NCBI GenBank assembly: GCA_022495995.1
Contig: JAFEMH010000338.1
Coordinates: 248,001 to 312,000, forward strand
Source: Adenophora triphylla var. japonica
Taxonomy: Eukaryota; Streptophyta; Magnoliopsida; Asterales; Campanulaceae
Direction: 5' to 3'
DNA: 64,000 nucleotides
The notes beneath the pieces were generated by a model. It was given only the letters and a program-made list of their open reading frames with translations, made no database searches and was not told the DNA's origin. Position numbers and translations under genes: made by a program. Positions within the stretch are counted from its first letter, which is position 1. The number at the start of each line of letters is the position of its first letter. Shown here one piece after another: positions 42,641 to 53,140 of this stretch.

Positions 42641-43932
42641 CGAAAAGAAAAAGAAACGATCGACGAACCCCGGTACAATCAAATTTACCAAGCACTTCCA
42701 AAGCGGAGAAGCTTCCTTCACAAATGAAGATGGAAAATACAAAGAAGGGATCAAAGCCAAAAACATGATGGCATTAAAACGCCCGGCATCCCATTTCGTC
42801 ATTCTCGGGGGTATGTTGTACAAGAAGCGCCACCAAGGGCCACTCCTTCTGTGTAAACAAAGAAAAAGCCACGAGCTAATGAACGAAGTTCACAACGGAA
42901 CTCGCGGTCCGCATACGAACGCCCGAGCATTGACACGCATCATTCTCCGTATGGGATACTATTGGATATCAATGGAAACAGATCGCATCCAGCTTCGTCC
43001 GAAGCCGCGACAAATGTCAACGGTTCTCCAACCTCAATCACATTCCTCCACATGAACTCTATTGCATGACTACGCCACGGCCTTTCGCCACATGGGGAAT
43101 CGACGTCATCGGGCAAGATCACTCCTCCGGGAAGCAATGGTCACGAGTTCATCTTAGTCGCAGCCGACTACTTCACCAAATGGGTAGAAGCCGATCGTAC
43201 AAGGTACCGAATTCTAAGAAGGTGGCCGAGTTCATCCGAGAGAACATCATGTGCCGATACGGAGTGCCCAACGAGATCATATCCGACAATGGGACTCACT
43301 TCGAAGGAGATTGTGACCAACTACCGACCGACCCGTAGTCACACGTCACAAGTCTTCTCCTTACGTACCACAAACCAATGGTGCAAGAGAGGCACCAACA
43401 AAACTCTCGCCATGATAATCGAAAGATGACCACTGCAGGTCGGGACCGGCCCGAAAAGCTACATTTAGCCCTCTCGGGGATACCGAACATCGCCGTAACC
43501 GCCACAGGGAGACTCCGTTCGCGCTACCTACGGAATGGAAGCGATGTTGCCCGTGGAATTGGAAATTCCATCCCTCCGAGTACTCTTGGAGAACGGGATC
43601 AATGAAGTCGAATGGCTACGCAGCCGTCACGACGAACTTGCTCTACTCGACGAGCGCAGATTGAAAGCCATGGAACACACTCGAGCCTACCAGCGTAATG
43701 GCCCGAGCATTCGACAAGAAAGTCAAGATCCGAGACATCGAGAAGGCGACTTGGTGCTAAAGGAAAAGCCTCCTACGCACTCAATCCCCTGAAAGTGGGA
43801 GCCTACCCGGATAGGACCGTTCGTGGTACAAAGAATCTTCTCCTGTGAGGAGCCATGAAGCTAGCGTACTTGGACGGGAACCCTTTCGTTAACCCCGTGA
43901 ACGGAAGCAAGCTCCGCAGATACTTCGCTTGA
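42641..43932 (+). pseudogene. Ogre-like pol: integrase
   Basis: The zinc domain is damaged near 42990. In the core, WGIDVIG (43078), SDNGTHFEGDC (43285) and a decayed Glu region follow. The C-terminus (RQESQDPRHREGDLVLKEKPP) is followed by a frame change and stop near 43930. The stretch 43535-43730 is almost intact (VELEIPSLRVLLENGINEVE). Confidence 0.8.
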
Positions 43933-44325
43933 GGAAGAGCACGAGTCAACTCACCTTCCCCATACACCGTCCCCAAGCAAATTAAAGTGCTAAAAGAGTA
44001 ATACCCAACTCGGATACATTCCCGCTAATGATCCAGTAAAAGACAGTGGTCGCACTTCTTTTGTCTTTGTTTTTCTCAAATTCACCTAAAGTGTCGAACT
44101 ACGGTGACCCGAGCCCCTTAGTCCAATTGTAAAAGTGGGAACGTAGGCAGCCATCATTGGTTCGGTCTAAAAACAAAAACAAAAATACAATAAGCATCAA
44201 TTGCTTGTGTTTCGAAAACTCTTTCCATTTAACCTACAAATTCATAACGGTTAAAACATTCTTTGATGAGTTCAAGCACGGCCAACTCTTGACTCGCTAC
44301 ACGCTAGCAAAACTACAATAAAACA
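43933..44325 (+). other. Ogre-like 3' trailer
   Basis: Contains a single, diverged version of the post-integrase repeat (43987-44055, GTGCTAAAAGAGTAATACCC). The GAACTACG...ACGTAGG block is at 44096-44152 and GATGAGTTCAAGCACGG at about 44262. These are the same blocks in the same order as in Element 1. Confidence 0.75.
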
Positions 44326-45900
44326 TTAATCAATTAATGTGTCTCGCAATGACAATGGGTGGATACTGGACGGCAAGGTCAACCTAGTTTCCGTACTAGG
44401 TCCTTCATCCTTCTTCCCCTTCCCTTTTCCCGGCGAGTGTTCTTCACCTTCGCAGAAATATTCCGCAGGCCTTCTACCCGGCTCGTGGACTCTTCCCGAC
44501 GCCTCCGTCAAGCCCGCGGCCGTCAACGCAGCCTCTTTCTCTAGCTCGTCTCGAGCCGCCTCGCTTCGAGCCATCATGACAGCTGCTTTGATTGGCCTCC
44601 CAATCGCACTTGTCTCATAATCGCCCATGGCATCGCCAAGACGATTCCTGTGGTTAGCCCTTGCTTCGCCTCCTCAAGGTCGAGCCGTCTGTGTGATCGC
44701 ACTCAATAGCTCACTCCGTCTCCACAAGATAGCCATCTCGTGTCTCCCTATACACTCTTCGTACTGGGCCGTATACTCGCGCCGACGTAACACGCCTCTC
44801 TCCTGAAAGAGAACCCCGGCAGAAAGGACGTGTATTGCCACCACCGGTGATCGCAATAGCGCCGAAGGATCTTCCATCCGCAAAGATCCCACCTCAAAGG
44901 TAGCAAGATAACTCAAATCAGCCAGCGGGCACCGCTCCAGCCTGCATCGTCGCAGTAACCAACGATGGAATATAGAAAGACGCCCGAGACAAATTTCGAC
45001 ACTCGACAACCAATGCACCCTCCCGAGCGGTCCTACAAGTCTCAGAACTTCCAATGGGGAACCCACCATCGCAAGTGATGCGTGCAAAGTCTCGGCCATC
45101 CAGAGCTCCAGCTCTCGATCGCCCCTATCACCAGAGGACGTCGAGAGAAAGACCAAGCGATCACAAGACATTGGCACCTCGTGCATCATCTCGGCAGCCT
45201 CTCCTCAACCACATGGTAAGCATAGCGGACTCCCTCCCCACATGTGTCGGGCTACCGGTCGCCATCCGACCTATGCCTGTGAACGTCTCGCCTAAGACCA
45301 ATGGCACGATGTCTCCCCACTCCGCATCGTCTCACCAGTGTCCAAGACACCGTGATGGCACACACCTGAGACGTGAATGTGAACAGAGTAAAGCAATCGC
45401 GCACGCAGCAAACGCGCCCCACGAAAAGACGCTCCTCAGCCTCCGCAAATCTTTCGGGAAGCCCCGAAATGTCAACATAATCGCATCTCAGACAAGATCC
45501 CGTATGCTTCTCCAAACGAGATACCAAACAAAGACACTAGCTTCTCAACAAAGGGCTATGCCACCAAAGATACGGAAGAACTAGTCGTTCCATCTCAGTC
45601 CTCCTGCACGGCCCTGAAATCTTCAAACGTAGGAGTGACTTCGTTGTACGAAAAGCCGTACACATTCCTCCGTACGTCCTGCAAGTGAGACGCGGCTCTC
45701 AAAAGATCCCAATCGGCATGAGCTCCTTCAAAGCCCAAATGTATTTAATCCCGTAATGCCTTCGAAAACCTTTTGTTCTCGCCTCGTGTGGTTCCGTACC
45801 CACGATCGAAAGTTGTCCAAATATCGCTCTTGCATCCGAGACGATAACTTGGGAAAGGGAGCCATGAAAATGAAGGGAACCTTGGAAGTTTGAGAGAATT
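44326..45900 (-). pseudogene. Ogre-like aORF2 (DUF7745/PMD-like)
   Basis: Antisense gene, decayed. Near 45610-45720 the minus strand reads ADWDLLRAA, DVRRNVYGFSYNEVTPTFEDF, matching the aORF2 signature. A middle piece is at 44674-45189, and the basic C-terminus (GKGKGKKDE) is near 44400. It occupies the same position and orientation as in the Tat complex, although the families differ greatly elsewhere. Confidence 0.7.
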
Positions 45901-46429
45901 CACTGTAATGATCAAAAACTATGCGCTAGCTTTCTTAACCAATCGCAAAGCCGGAACCGCAATTTAAAGAATCTGAAATTCACCCAAGTCCGGCCACTCC
46001 CTCTCAGCTTGACTTGTCAACTCTGCCCAAAAGGCCCCTAAATTGGAAACATTTCCAAACAACTCCCTCGCTCATCCTTATGAAACCCGCGTGCCGCCCC
46101 GGTTTCATTCAACAAATATCAATATCCCTTCCGCCCCGGCTCGTGCAACAAAGGCAAATAATTAATAATTAGTGCATATAGGCTTAAATTTTGACCCGTT
46201 CAATTTTTAAAATACATTTATCATTTTATTTATTTTTGATTAACCTACTTCCTTATTTGCCAAAAATAACAGAAGCGTGATCATGCAGAATAAATACATG
46301 CACAGTATGTGTTCCGCCACCACCTGGGCGCCTTTTTAAATACAATGTGGGCCTAAATCAAATTGTTCCTGATGATACAAAAAAAAAGAAGAAAGAAAGC
46401 AAGAAATAGGACTATCCGAGTCCTCGCTC
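45901..46429 (-). promoter_or_regulatory. Ogre-like aORF1-aORF2 spacer
   Basis: Non-coding. Two CCGCCCCGG sites (CCG-N3-CGG type) lie at 46094-46102 and 46131-46139, one beside an AATGAAACC on the minus strand. They sit roughly where the palindrome pair precedes aORF2 in the other family. The match is weaker and the spacing is 37 bp. Confidence 0.35.
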
Positions 46430-48520
46430 GTCATCCGAGCACCTCGACGCACCGCTTCCGCCGCCGCCGGATCCGTCAAGCTGCAAAACAGAAACTTCGT
46501 TTCAAATTCCTCCATCCGGGAATAGGCAAAAGGCCTCTCTGAGGTAATGCGAACTCCTCGAGGACCCTCCCCTCCTCGTGCCCCACCGCGTTAAGAAGGA
46601 ACTTCCAAATCCAGCAAACTGCTTCCGCCCCGGCCGAACCGGCCAAAAACCCCCGTAAAGTCCTCCCCACCTCAAACTGTGGGAGTGGAAGCGACCTCTG
46701 GCCAGACTCGACCGGGACCGGGCCACTTTAGACATCCACGCTCCTCCGGAATCGGCACCGCATGAACTCCACTTCGAGTCTCCTAGCTGCAGGCGGGACC
46801 ACCCGTCCACCACCCTAGCATGCCTCGTTGCACGTACGGCTGTACACCCGCCAACCGTGGAAAGCTCTTCAGTTAAGACGAGCAGCAAAGTAGCGATGCA
46901 ACATTTGCAAAATACTACTATCAAATGCGTAAAATCAAAAAGGTGCTCTACCAAAGCATGGGGATCAGCCCTGTATCGTGGTCTCCTGGCCACCCGGGAG
47001 CGAGATCGCTGCAGTCGCCCCGCGCGACCCATCCAGCCTCCCTCGTACGCTCGGTCGCCCTAGCTCTCATGTGGATCGGAAAATCTCGAGGACCTCTGGG
47101 ACCTCGCCTTCTCTAAGCGGCCAAAACCTGCGGGCTCGCCTCATCTCAAGAAAGCATCATAGGCGGCCCCCGCTATGATGTACTCCTGCATGTAGTACAC
47201 GCTCCGCATGTATACCCCTCCAGCTTCCTGCATTCGGCATCTCCCTGGGGATGCCGTATGCGCATGGGGAGGATCCACTCAAAAGCACCAAGTGGCGGAA
47301 GTGGACCCCGCCATATGCCGACGAGCTGCACCTCTCTCCCTGCATACATGGCGCGGCAAATGAAGTCCTGCACCAGAGCTTCCGCCGTAGTCTTCGCTAC
47401 TATTCGAACAGCCATAGACGGCATCAAACCTACTTCCACTGCCGGGAACTAATCCTCTGAGAACTCTTTACTGGCCAGTGGCTTGGGACACTTCCTCGCA
47501 TGACACTCGAGTGCTAATCTCGACGAGACCGCCCTTCTTCGCTTTCTTTCCCGCCAAACCAAGATGGCAGTGGAACAAAGGTTTGCAGACGGGCTCCTGA
47601 TGTCCAAATCCCATGCTTACCGAACACCATGTAGCACCGCACCCTCGCCAAGAGAATGGAAAGTTACGCCGCCTGGGCACAGCAAGTGTATACATACGAG
47701 TACATAAAAGAGGCAAGGAAGAGAAAAAGTACGTAAACTTACATCTCAAGACATGCGTGAAGGGCCTAAAGGAGTGCTCCTCTCCCGCGAGAACCTCGGG
47801 TCTGTGTGGAATGATAGAGCTCGGCCAGCCCAAACCCTCCCCCACGCGAACCCCTCACAAAGATCCGGGTATCCGTCAACGACCCGAGCACAGGGAAGTG
47901 ACAAGATGTGGATCGTCGAAGCTCGGGAACAAAGTTGCCGACAACGCTAACCAAAGGAACCTCGAGCTGTGGCGGGGCTCCAGCGTTAGCCATCCTCAAG
48001 GGATCTCAATGCCTAAATAAGCGGCGACACCCGCCTCTGCATGCCTTCTCCATCGGCCGGTACCGAATGCCTAAGCCCCTCGGCATTTGTAATATCAAAA
48101 ACCCAAAGCAGCCCTGCACATAACCAAGCCTCGGTATAACCGTCAACCCATTAACTGGGCCGTAAGCTGCTATGCTTCATAAGCTCGGCAACCCAAATGA
48201 TAGCGGCAAAATCCGTGGGAGTCACCGTCCACCTCCCCCATCCTGGAAATGGAAAGTGTGGGTCGTATCCCACCATTACTCACTGCAGCAAACATACATG
48301 GACCCGGCCCTTGGCCAGACAGCTATCGCAGCCACCGTGACCGATGAACCCAGCCAATCCAGTCAAGCCACCCGCCGCGACTCCTCTCTCCCTCTCGAGC
48401 CACGTCCGGATAATCCTCCACAATGCTCATTCACCGCCTCAATGGCACCCGACTCTTCGGTTCGTGAGTATCAACCTCCCCGCCCCCGGCATAAACAAGA
48501 AAGCAACGTCAACAAATGCA
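46430..48520 (-). pseudogene. Ogre-like aORF1 (PMD gene)
   Basis: Antisense gene, strongly decayed. On the minus strand I can match a SWGEAGLAELYFSLDLY-like segment near 47780-47870, and the GWGEV-ADF-AITGL region near 48190-48280. An exon 3 piece may lie around 47160-47440. Intron borders cannot be fixed. The identification rests on position, orientation and these short matches. Confidence 0.5.
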
Positions 48521-48589
48521 CGAACGCATGTCAAAAGGATGCAATGCATACGGTTCTCTATTTCTACGTATTCCTTTCATACATTTCAA

Positions 48590-48760
48590 TCTTTCGAAAA
48601 CTCCGTCGAATCCTAACTTTCAAAATCTTCGAAAACTCCGTCGAATCCGGAACTTTCAAAATCATTTCAAAACTCCGTCGAATCCGAACTTTCAAAATCA
48701 TCTCAAACTCCGTCGAATCCGGAACTTTCAAATCTCTTTCAACATTTCGAAAATTTACTC
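48590..48760. repeat. ~36-bp tandem repeat, four to five copies
   Basis: CTCCGTCGAATCC recurs at 48601, 48636, 48673 and 48708, joined by AACTTTCAAAATC. It lies upstream of the antisense aORF1. Confidence 0.88.
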
Positions 48761-50462
48761 CGTCCCGAATTAAAGCTACTTTAATTTTGGAAAATGCATC
48801 TAGACATGGAATTTTGCAACCAAAATTTTTATGTCATCCATCTCCAATGTCAATTGAACTACATCCTAGAATTTCAATCCTTAATCGCAAAGTCAAAAGC
48901 CCCAATTCAAGCACCAAAATCCCTAAGTAACCCGATTCCTAAACAAATTTCTAACATTTAAAGAATGCACGATCTAAAATTAATGGAATTTGTAGGAAGC
49001 TTACTTGTCTTTCGATCCCTCACCTTGGAGTTGTAAGTCTATCCCTCGCCGATAAAACTCCGCCGGATTCAATGGATGAACAATGGTTCAATGGTCCGAA
49101 CCAATCCGCGTTCTTTCGTCATCGGTCCTTCCTAATCGACGACTCCATCGGGTCCCGATTCACCTTCCATAGCGATTTTCCTTCACAAATTCGAGCAAAC
49201 CTTGCAATTTGGCTGGAATTTTTCTCCTCTCTCTCTCCTCTCAATCGCACCTACGAAGAAGGGTGCTCTTTCATGGCCGACTCTCGAGCCTTTGAATCGT
49301 CAAATTCTACCCAAGTCCGACCTTACCGCACTTAAAAGATTCCTTCATTTTAGTCCCCTCATTTCAAAGTAATTCCTAACTTTCACTTTTGGCCCCCAAA
49401 GTGTAAAATTTATTCACGACCTTCACGGCCGATTTCACTTAATCGCGACCGTCTCCGGCCCGTTAAATTCCAGTCAGTTTTCACTAACGCCTTCCACGTT
49501 AAATTCCTATCCTCACGACCGTCTTCACTAGTCCGATTTCAATCCTCAATCGCGACCTTTCACGTCGATTTCCGTCAATCCGTACGTTAATCCGATTTCA
49601 ATCTCAGCTGACGTTTCAAAGAATAAACGCCCAATCATCTCCTCAAGGCACGACACGCCAACAATCCTCTTCTACCCATCCTCTGTAAGCCCTCCGAACA
49701 TCTTTTCACTTCAGCAAGTGAACATTCGTCTTCCCGCCCGCCCAGCCGTAAGCCCTGCATCGTTCCACCTCCTGGGCCGCAGCTGCATACAGTTCAAAAC
49801 CTAAGGTACGAACGCGCACAACAATCCCTCTTCGGCCATCAAGGTAAGCCCGAATGTTCATCCCCAGCAGGATTCTAAAGAAGAAATGTCGATCCCTCCG
49901 TGTTGTTAATAACGCCAGTTTAACACAACCTTTCCCCTCATTGTTACCTCATCCCTAGCAGGATAAACCTGGCAACAGCAATAAGCCCAGCACCCAAGGA
50001 ACGAACGCCTTCGTCACAGGATAAATGTATCCTTGCAACTCCGGTTTGAGGCGCCAGACGCCCTCGTCAACATCGAAACTCCGGTTTGAGGTGCCACACG
50101 CCCTTGTATGATTCAGCAACTCCGGTTTGAGGCGCCACATGCCCTCAAAGGTTTCAGAAGTCCCAGGTTCAGACGCCTCCCAACAGTCTCCGTTCAGGTA
50201 CAGGTACCTCGTGAATGGTCTCATTCAGGTTTAGACGCCTCCTAACATGTCTCGCTCGAGGTCAAGGTCCCCATGCGCGGCTCTGCCCTTTCGAACTATG
50301 ATCCGGGCTTAATTCCCGCTCGGGATACGTAGGAATCCTTTTCGCTAAGGGTCTAGCCACCGACCGCCCTGTGTCTCTTTCAAAGTAAGGCATCCCGATT
50401 TGGATCCTTATCTTTTTCAACGACCCCACCTCCTTCGGAAGTGACGTCACTGAGGGGCTAAC
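48761..50462 (+). other. Ogre-like pre-3'-LTR region
   Basis: No gene seen. It has a three-copy ~40-bp repeat (AACTCCGGTTTGAGGCGCC at 50037, 50077 and 50118) and the GAACTATG...TACGTAGG block at 50293-50337. A possible polypurine tract (GAGGGGCTAAC) ends at 50462 against the LTR. Short C/T-rich stretches near 49440-49620 repeat words such as TCACGACCGTC. Confidence 0.65.
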
Positions 50463-52501
50463 TGTAAGTACCCAACCGGATCGTCCAAATCCGTGAAAAT
50501 TAACCGAAATCCGTTAACTAGCCCGCTCCAGGTTAACCGGAACTCGTTAAACTCCCCGTTGCCGTGCCAACGAGACGTCCCGGATCGCCCGCATCCCGAC
50601 GTCGAATCGTACTTAACACGTGTCATCACACGTAAAAGTACGTCTTTCCCGGAAAAATGCACTTTTCGGCACTTTCCGGGGGCATTTCGGACATTTTCCG
50701 GACTGTTATTTTAAAAAACGGACAAAACCGGGATCGGGGAACGAACTCCCACATGGCTGGTGACTCATAGGGCACGTGGCAGCCATGCCACCTCCCTCTA
50801 GTCACTCTTCAATCACAAATCAAGGCCAAAAGACCAAAATACCCCTGATTTGCAAGCCAAGTCCTACTGACTTCGTGCACATTTTCTGAAATTGCCAGCA
50901 AGTCCTTCAAATTCTCAAAATACCACAAAACCCCCTGGATTCAGGCAAAGTCCGTCCGGACTCCTACTGTATTTTTCACCTATAAATAGAAATGGCTGTC
51001 AAAGCCAAAAGGAAGAACTTTTTTTACCCCAAAATTCACCACACCTCACGGCCCAACTGATTTTCACCCCTTTCGAGCTCCCGTTTTGTCTCGATTCGCG
51101 TGAAACCTTTGTATTTCGATCAAATACGCCCCTTATCACTTCGAAACAACCTTTCGAACTACTTTCCATATCCCGTACACACCTTCCGAGCCAAAGGAGT
51201 CGACCCTAGCCATAGGTATAACTCCCTCTCTCTAAATCTCTCGTTTCGTCTTGGTTTACGCGCCAGTCGCTACAACCGTTTCGAACAACGTTATCAAAAT
51301 GTAGACGCCTCCGTCTAACGGGGTCCGATACGTTTTAGCCCCTCGATCCTCTTCTCTTTCCGTAAGAGAAGTAATCACGGGTTAAAACGGCGTTCCGACC
51401 CCGTTCCCTTTACTTTCTGTCATTTACCAATTCCGGATCGATCGATCCGTTGATCGTCATTTAACTTCTGTCATTTACAATTCCGAGTCATTTGACTCGT
51501 CGATCGTCATTTACAATTCCGAGCCGATTGGCCTCGTTGATCGTCATTTACGATTCCGGATCGTTTGATTCCGTTGACACTGCTTTAAATACTGTCATTT
51601 ACAAGTCCGACCCGTTTGGATCGTGATAGTATTTACTTTTCAAAGTCCGAGTCGCAACCCGATTCGTTGATCGCATATCATTTAATACGCATTTTTCTCG
51701 TAAAAATCGTTAACAATGTAATGCCCGGTTCAAAACCGGAGTTCGTACTTCGAACTCTCTTTCAAAACGCGCGAAATGACGTTTGGCCTCCAAACGCTCA
51801 TCTTCAAACTAAAAGCCGCCATTTGACATTTCGAATCATTTAATACGCATTTTTTCTGTAAAAATCGTTAACAATGACATTCCCGGTTCAAAAAACCGGA
51901 GTTCGACCTTCGAACTCCTTTTCAAAATCAAAATCGACGTTTGCCACGCAAACGCTCTTTTTCGTCTCAAAATCAACGTTTGCCACGCAAACGCTCTTTT
52001 CAAACTCAAAACCGACGTTTGTCATTCAAACGCTCGTCTTTTCAAACAAAGTCACCTAATCAACATTTGACATTCAAACCAAGATTAAGCTTGTCATTCA
52101 AGCCCCCATTTCAAAAGACACACACACACAAACACACATTTTCGAGAAAGGTAGAAAGACTCGTCATGCGAGGCGTTTCGGGCGATCTCGTAATACTCAA
52201 CCCGAAACGTAACGTGACCTCCGAACCTAACAATCTCTGGTACTAAAAAGCTTTTTACTCATTTTTACTGCCAATAAAAATGATCCCCGTTTTCAAAGCC
52301 TTTTCCTAAGTTTTTGCTACCAATAAAAATGACACCATTTTCTAAAAGCCGTTTCTCAACGTTTGGGCTCAAAATACAAAAACCGCGTGGCGACTCCTCA
52401 TTTTTTCCTTCCCATGAAGCGAGGTCTCAGACACCAACCCCTCCGCGAAAGACAACCGCGTTTCGTGCCGCCCCCGTCGCACGAAATCCCGGGTAATTTC
52501 A
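50463..52501 (+). repeat. Ogre-like 3' LTR
   Basis: 2,039 bp. It carries ~70 bp near 50525-50595 that the 5' LTR lacks. TATA box at 50981. The ends match the 5' LTR. Confidence 0.9.
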
Positions 52502-52750
52502 GGTAGCTATAGCTGGAAAACTAAAGCGTACTTCACTATCGAGGAGATAGAGGTAGCTAAAGTTTGGAGAACTTGAGCGTACTTCTCTATGGGATAGAGG
52601 TAGCTAAAGTTTGGAAAACTCGAGCGTACTTCTCTATGGGATAGAGGTAGCTGAAGTTTGGAGAACTTGAGCGTACTTCACCATCTGTGAGATAGAGGTA
52701 GCTAAAGTTTGGAGAACTTGAGCGTACTTCACTATCCGAGAGGTAGCTAA
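52502..52750. repeat. ~48-bp tandem repeat, five copies (insertion target)
   Basis: AGGTAGCT recurs at 52551, 52598, 52645, 52696 and 52741 (plus 52501 at the border) with GAGCGTACTTC in between. The left flank of the Ogre-like element (AGACAGAGGTA) reads into the same unit, so the element landed in this array. Confidence 0.9.
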
Positions 52751-53140
52751 AGATTTTGATAATTCGGAGGATGTCACCTAGCATTATTCCGTTATAACGG
52801 AAGTAACGGATGCGACTCAGGAGGAAAATTAATTCTTCTTGGAGATAACGGATATACTTGGGAAACAGCGTTACTCTAGTTAAGAAATAACGGGAGTTGT
52901 ATGCCCAAGTGGAAGTCCAGGGGCAAAGATGTAATTTCTGCTCAGACCAAAAGAGGCCGCCCGACATGAGATGGGGCAAAAGAGGCCGTCCGGCTAGAAG
53001 TTAATTTTCACCGGATTATTTAAAACTGGGATTGAACGGGCATTGGGCATCATTGCCACCCATCTGCTGCCGAGGAAGAGAAAGAGAGGAGAGAGAGAAT
53101 ATTCAAAATCCTTCAATTTCTTTGCTCCTCTTGATTTGGG
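52751..53140 (+). promoter_or_regulatory. aORF1 promoter and 5' UTR (unit C)
   Basis: Palindromes GCCGCCCGAC (52956-52965, imperfect) and GCCGTCCGGC (52986-52995) are 30 bp apart. A TATA-like TTATTTAAAAC is at 53016. A GA-rich leader (AGGAAGAGAAAGAGAGG) follows, and the aORF1 ATG is at 53141. Small direct repeats of ATAACGG are present near 52790-52890. Confidence 0.65.

Larger units (their letters stand above)
29919..52501 (+). mobile_element. Ogre-like Tat element, 22.6 kb
   Basis: Bounded by ~2-kb LTRs (TGTAAGTACCC...TAATTTCA), with a tRNA-Arg-type PBS and GGTAA/GGTAG flanks (29914-29918, 52502-52506). Order: LTR, leader, gag, protease-like 1, spacer, protease 2, RT, RNase H, second RNase H, integrase, trailer, antisense aORF2 and aORF1, repeats, LTR. 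The target was a 48-bp tandem array that continues on the right side. Nearly all coding parts are broken. Confidence 0.9.
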
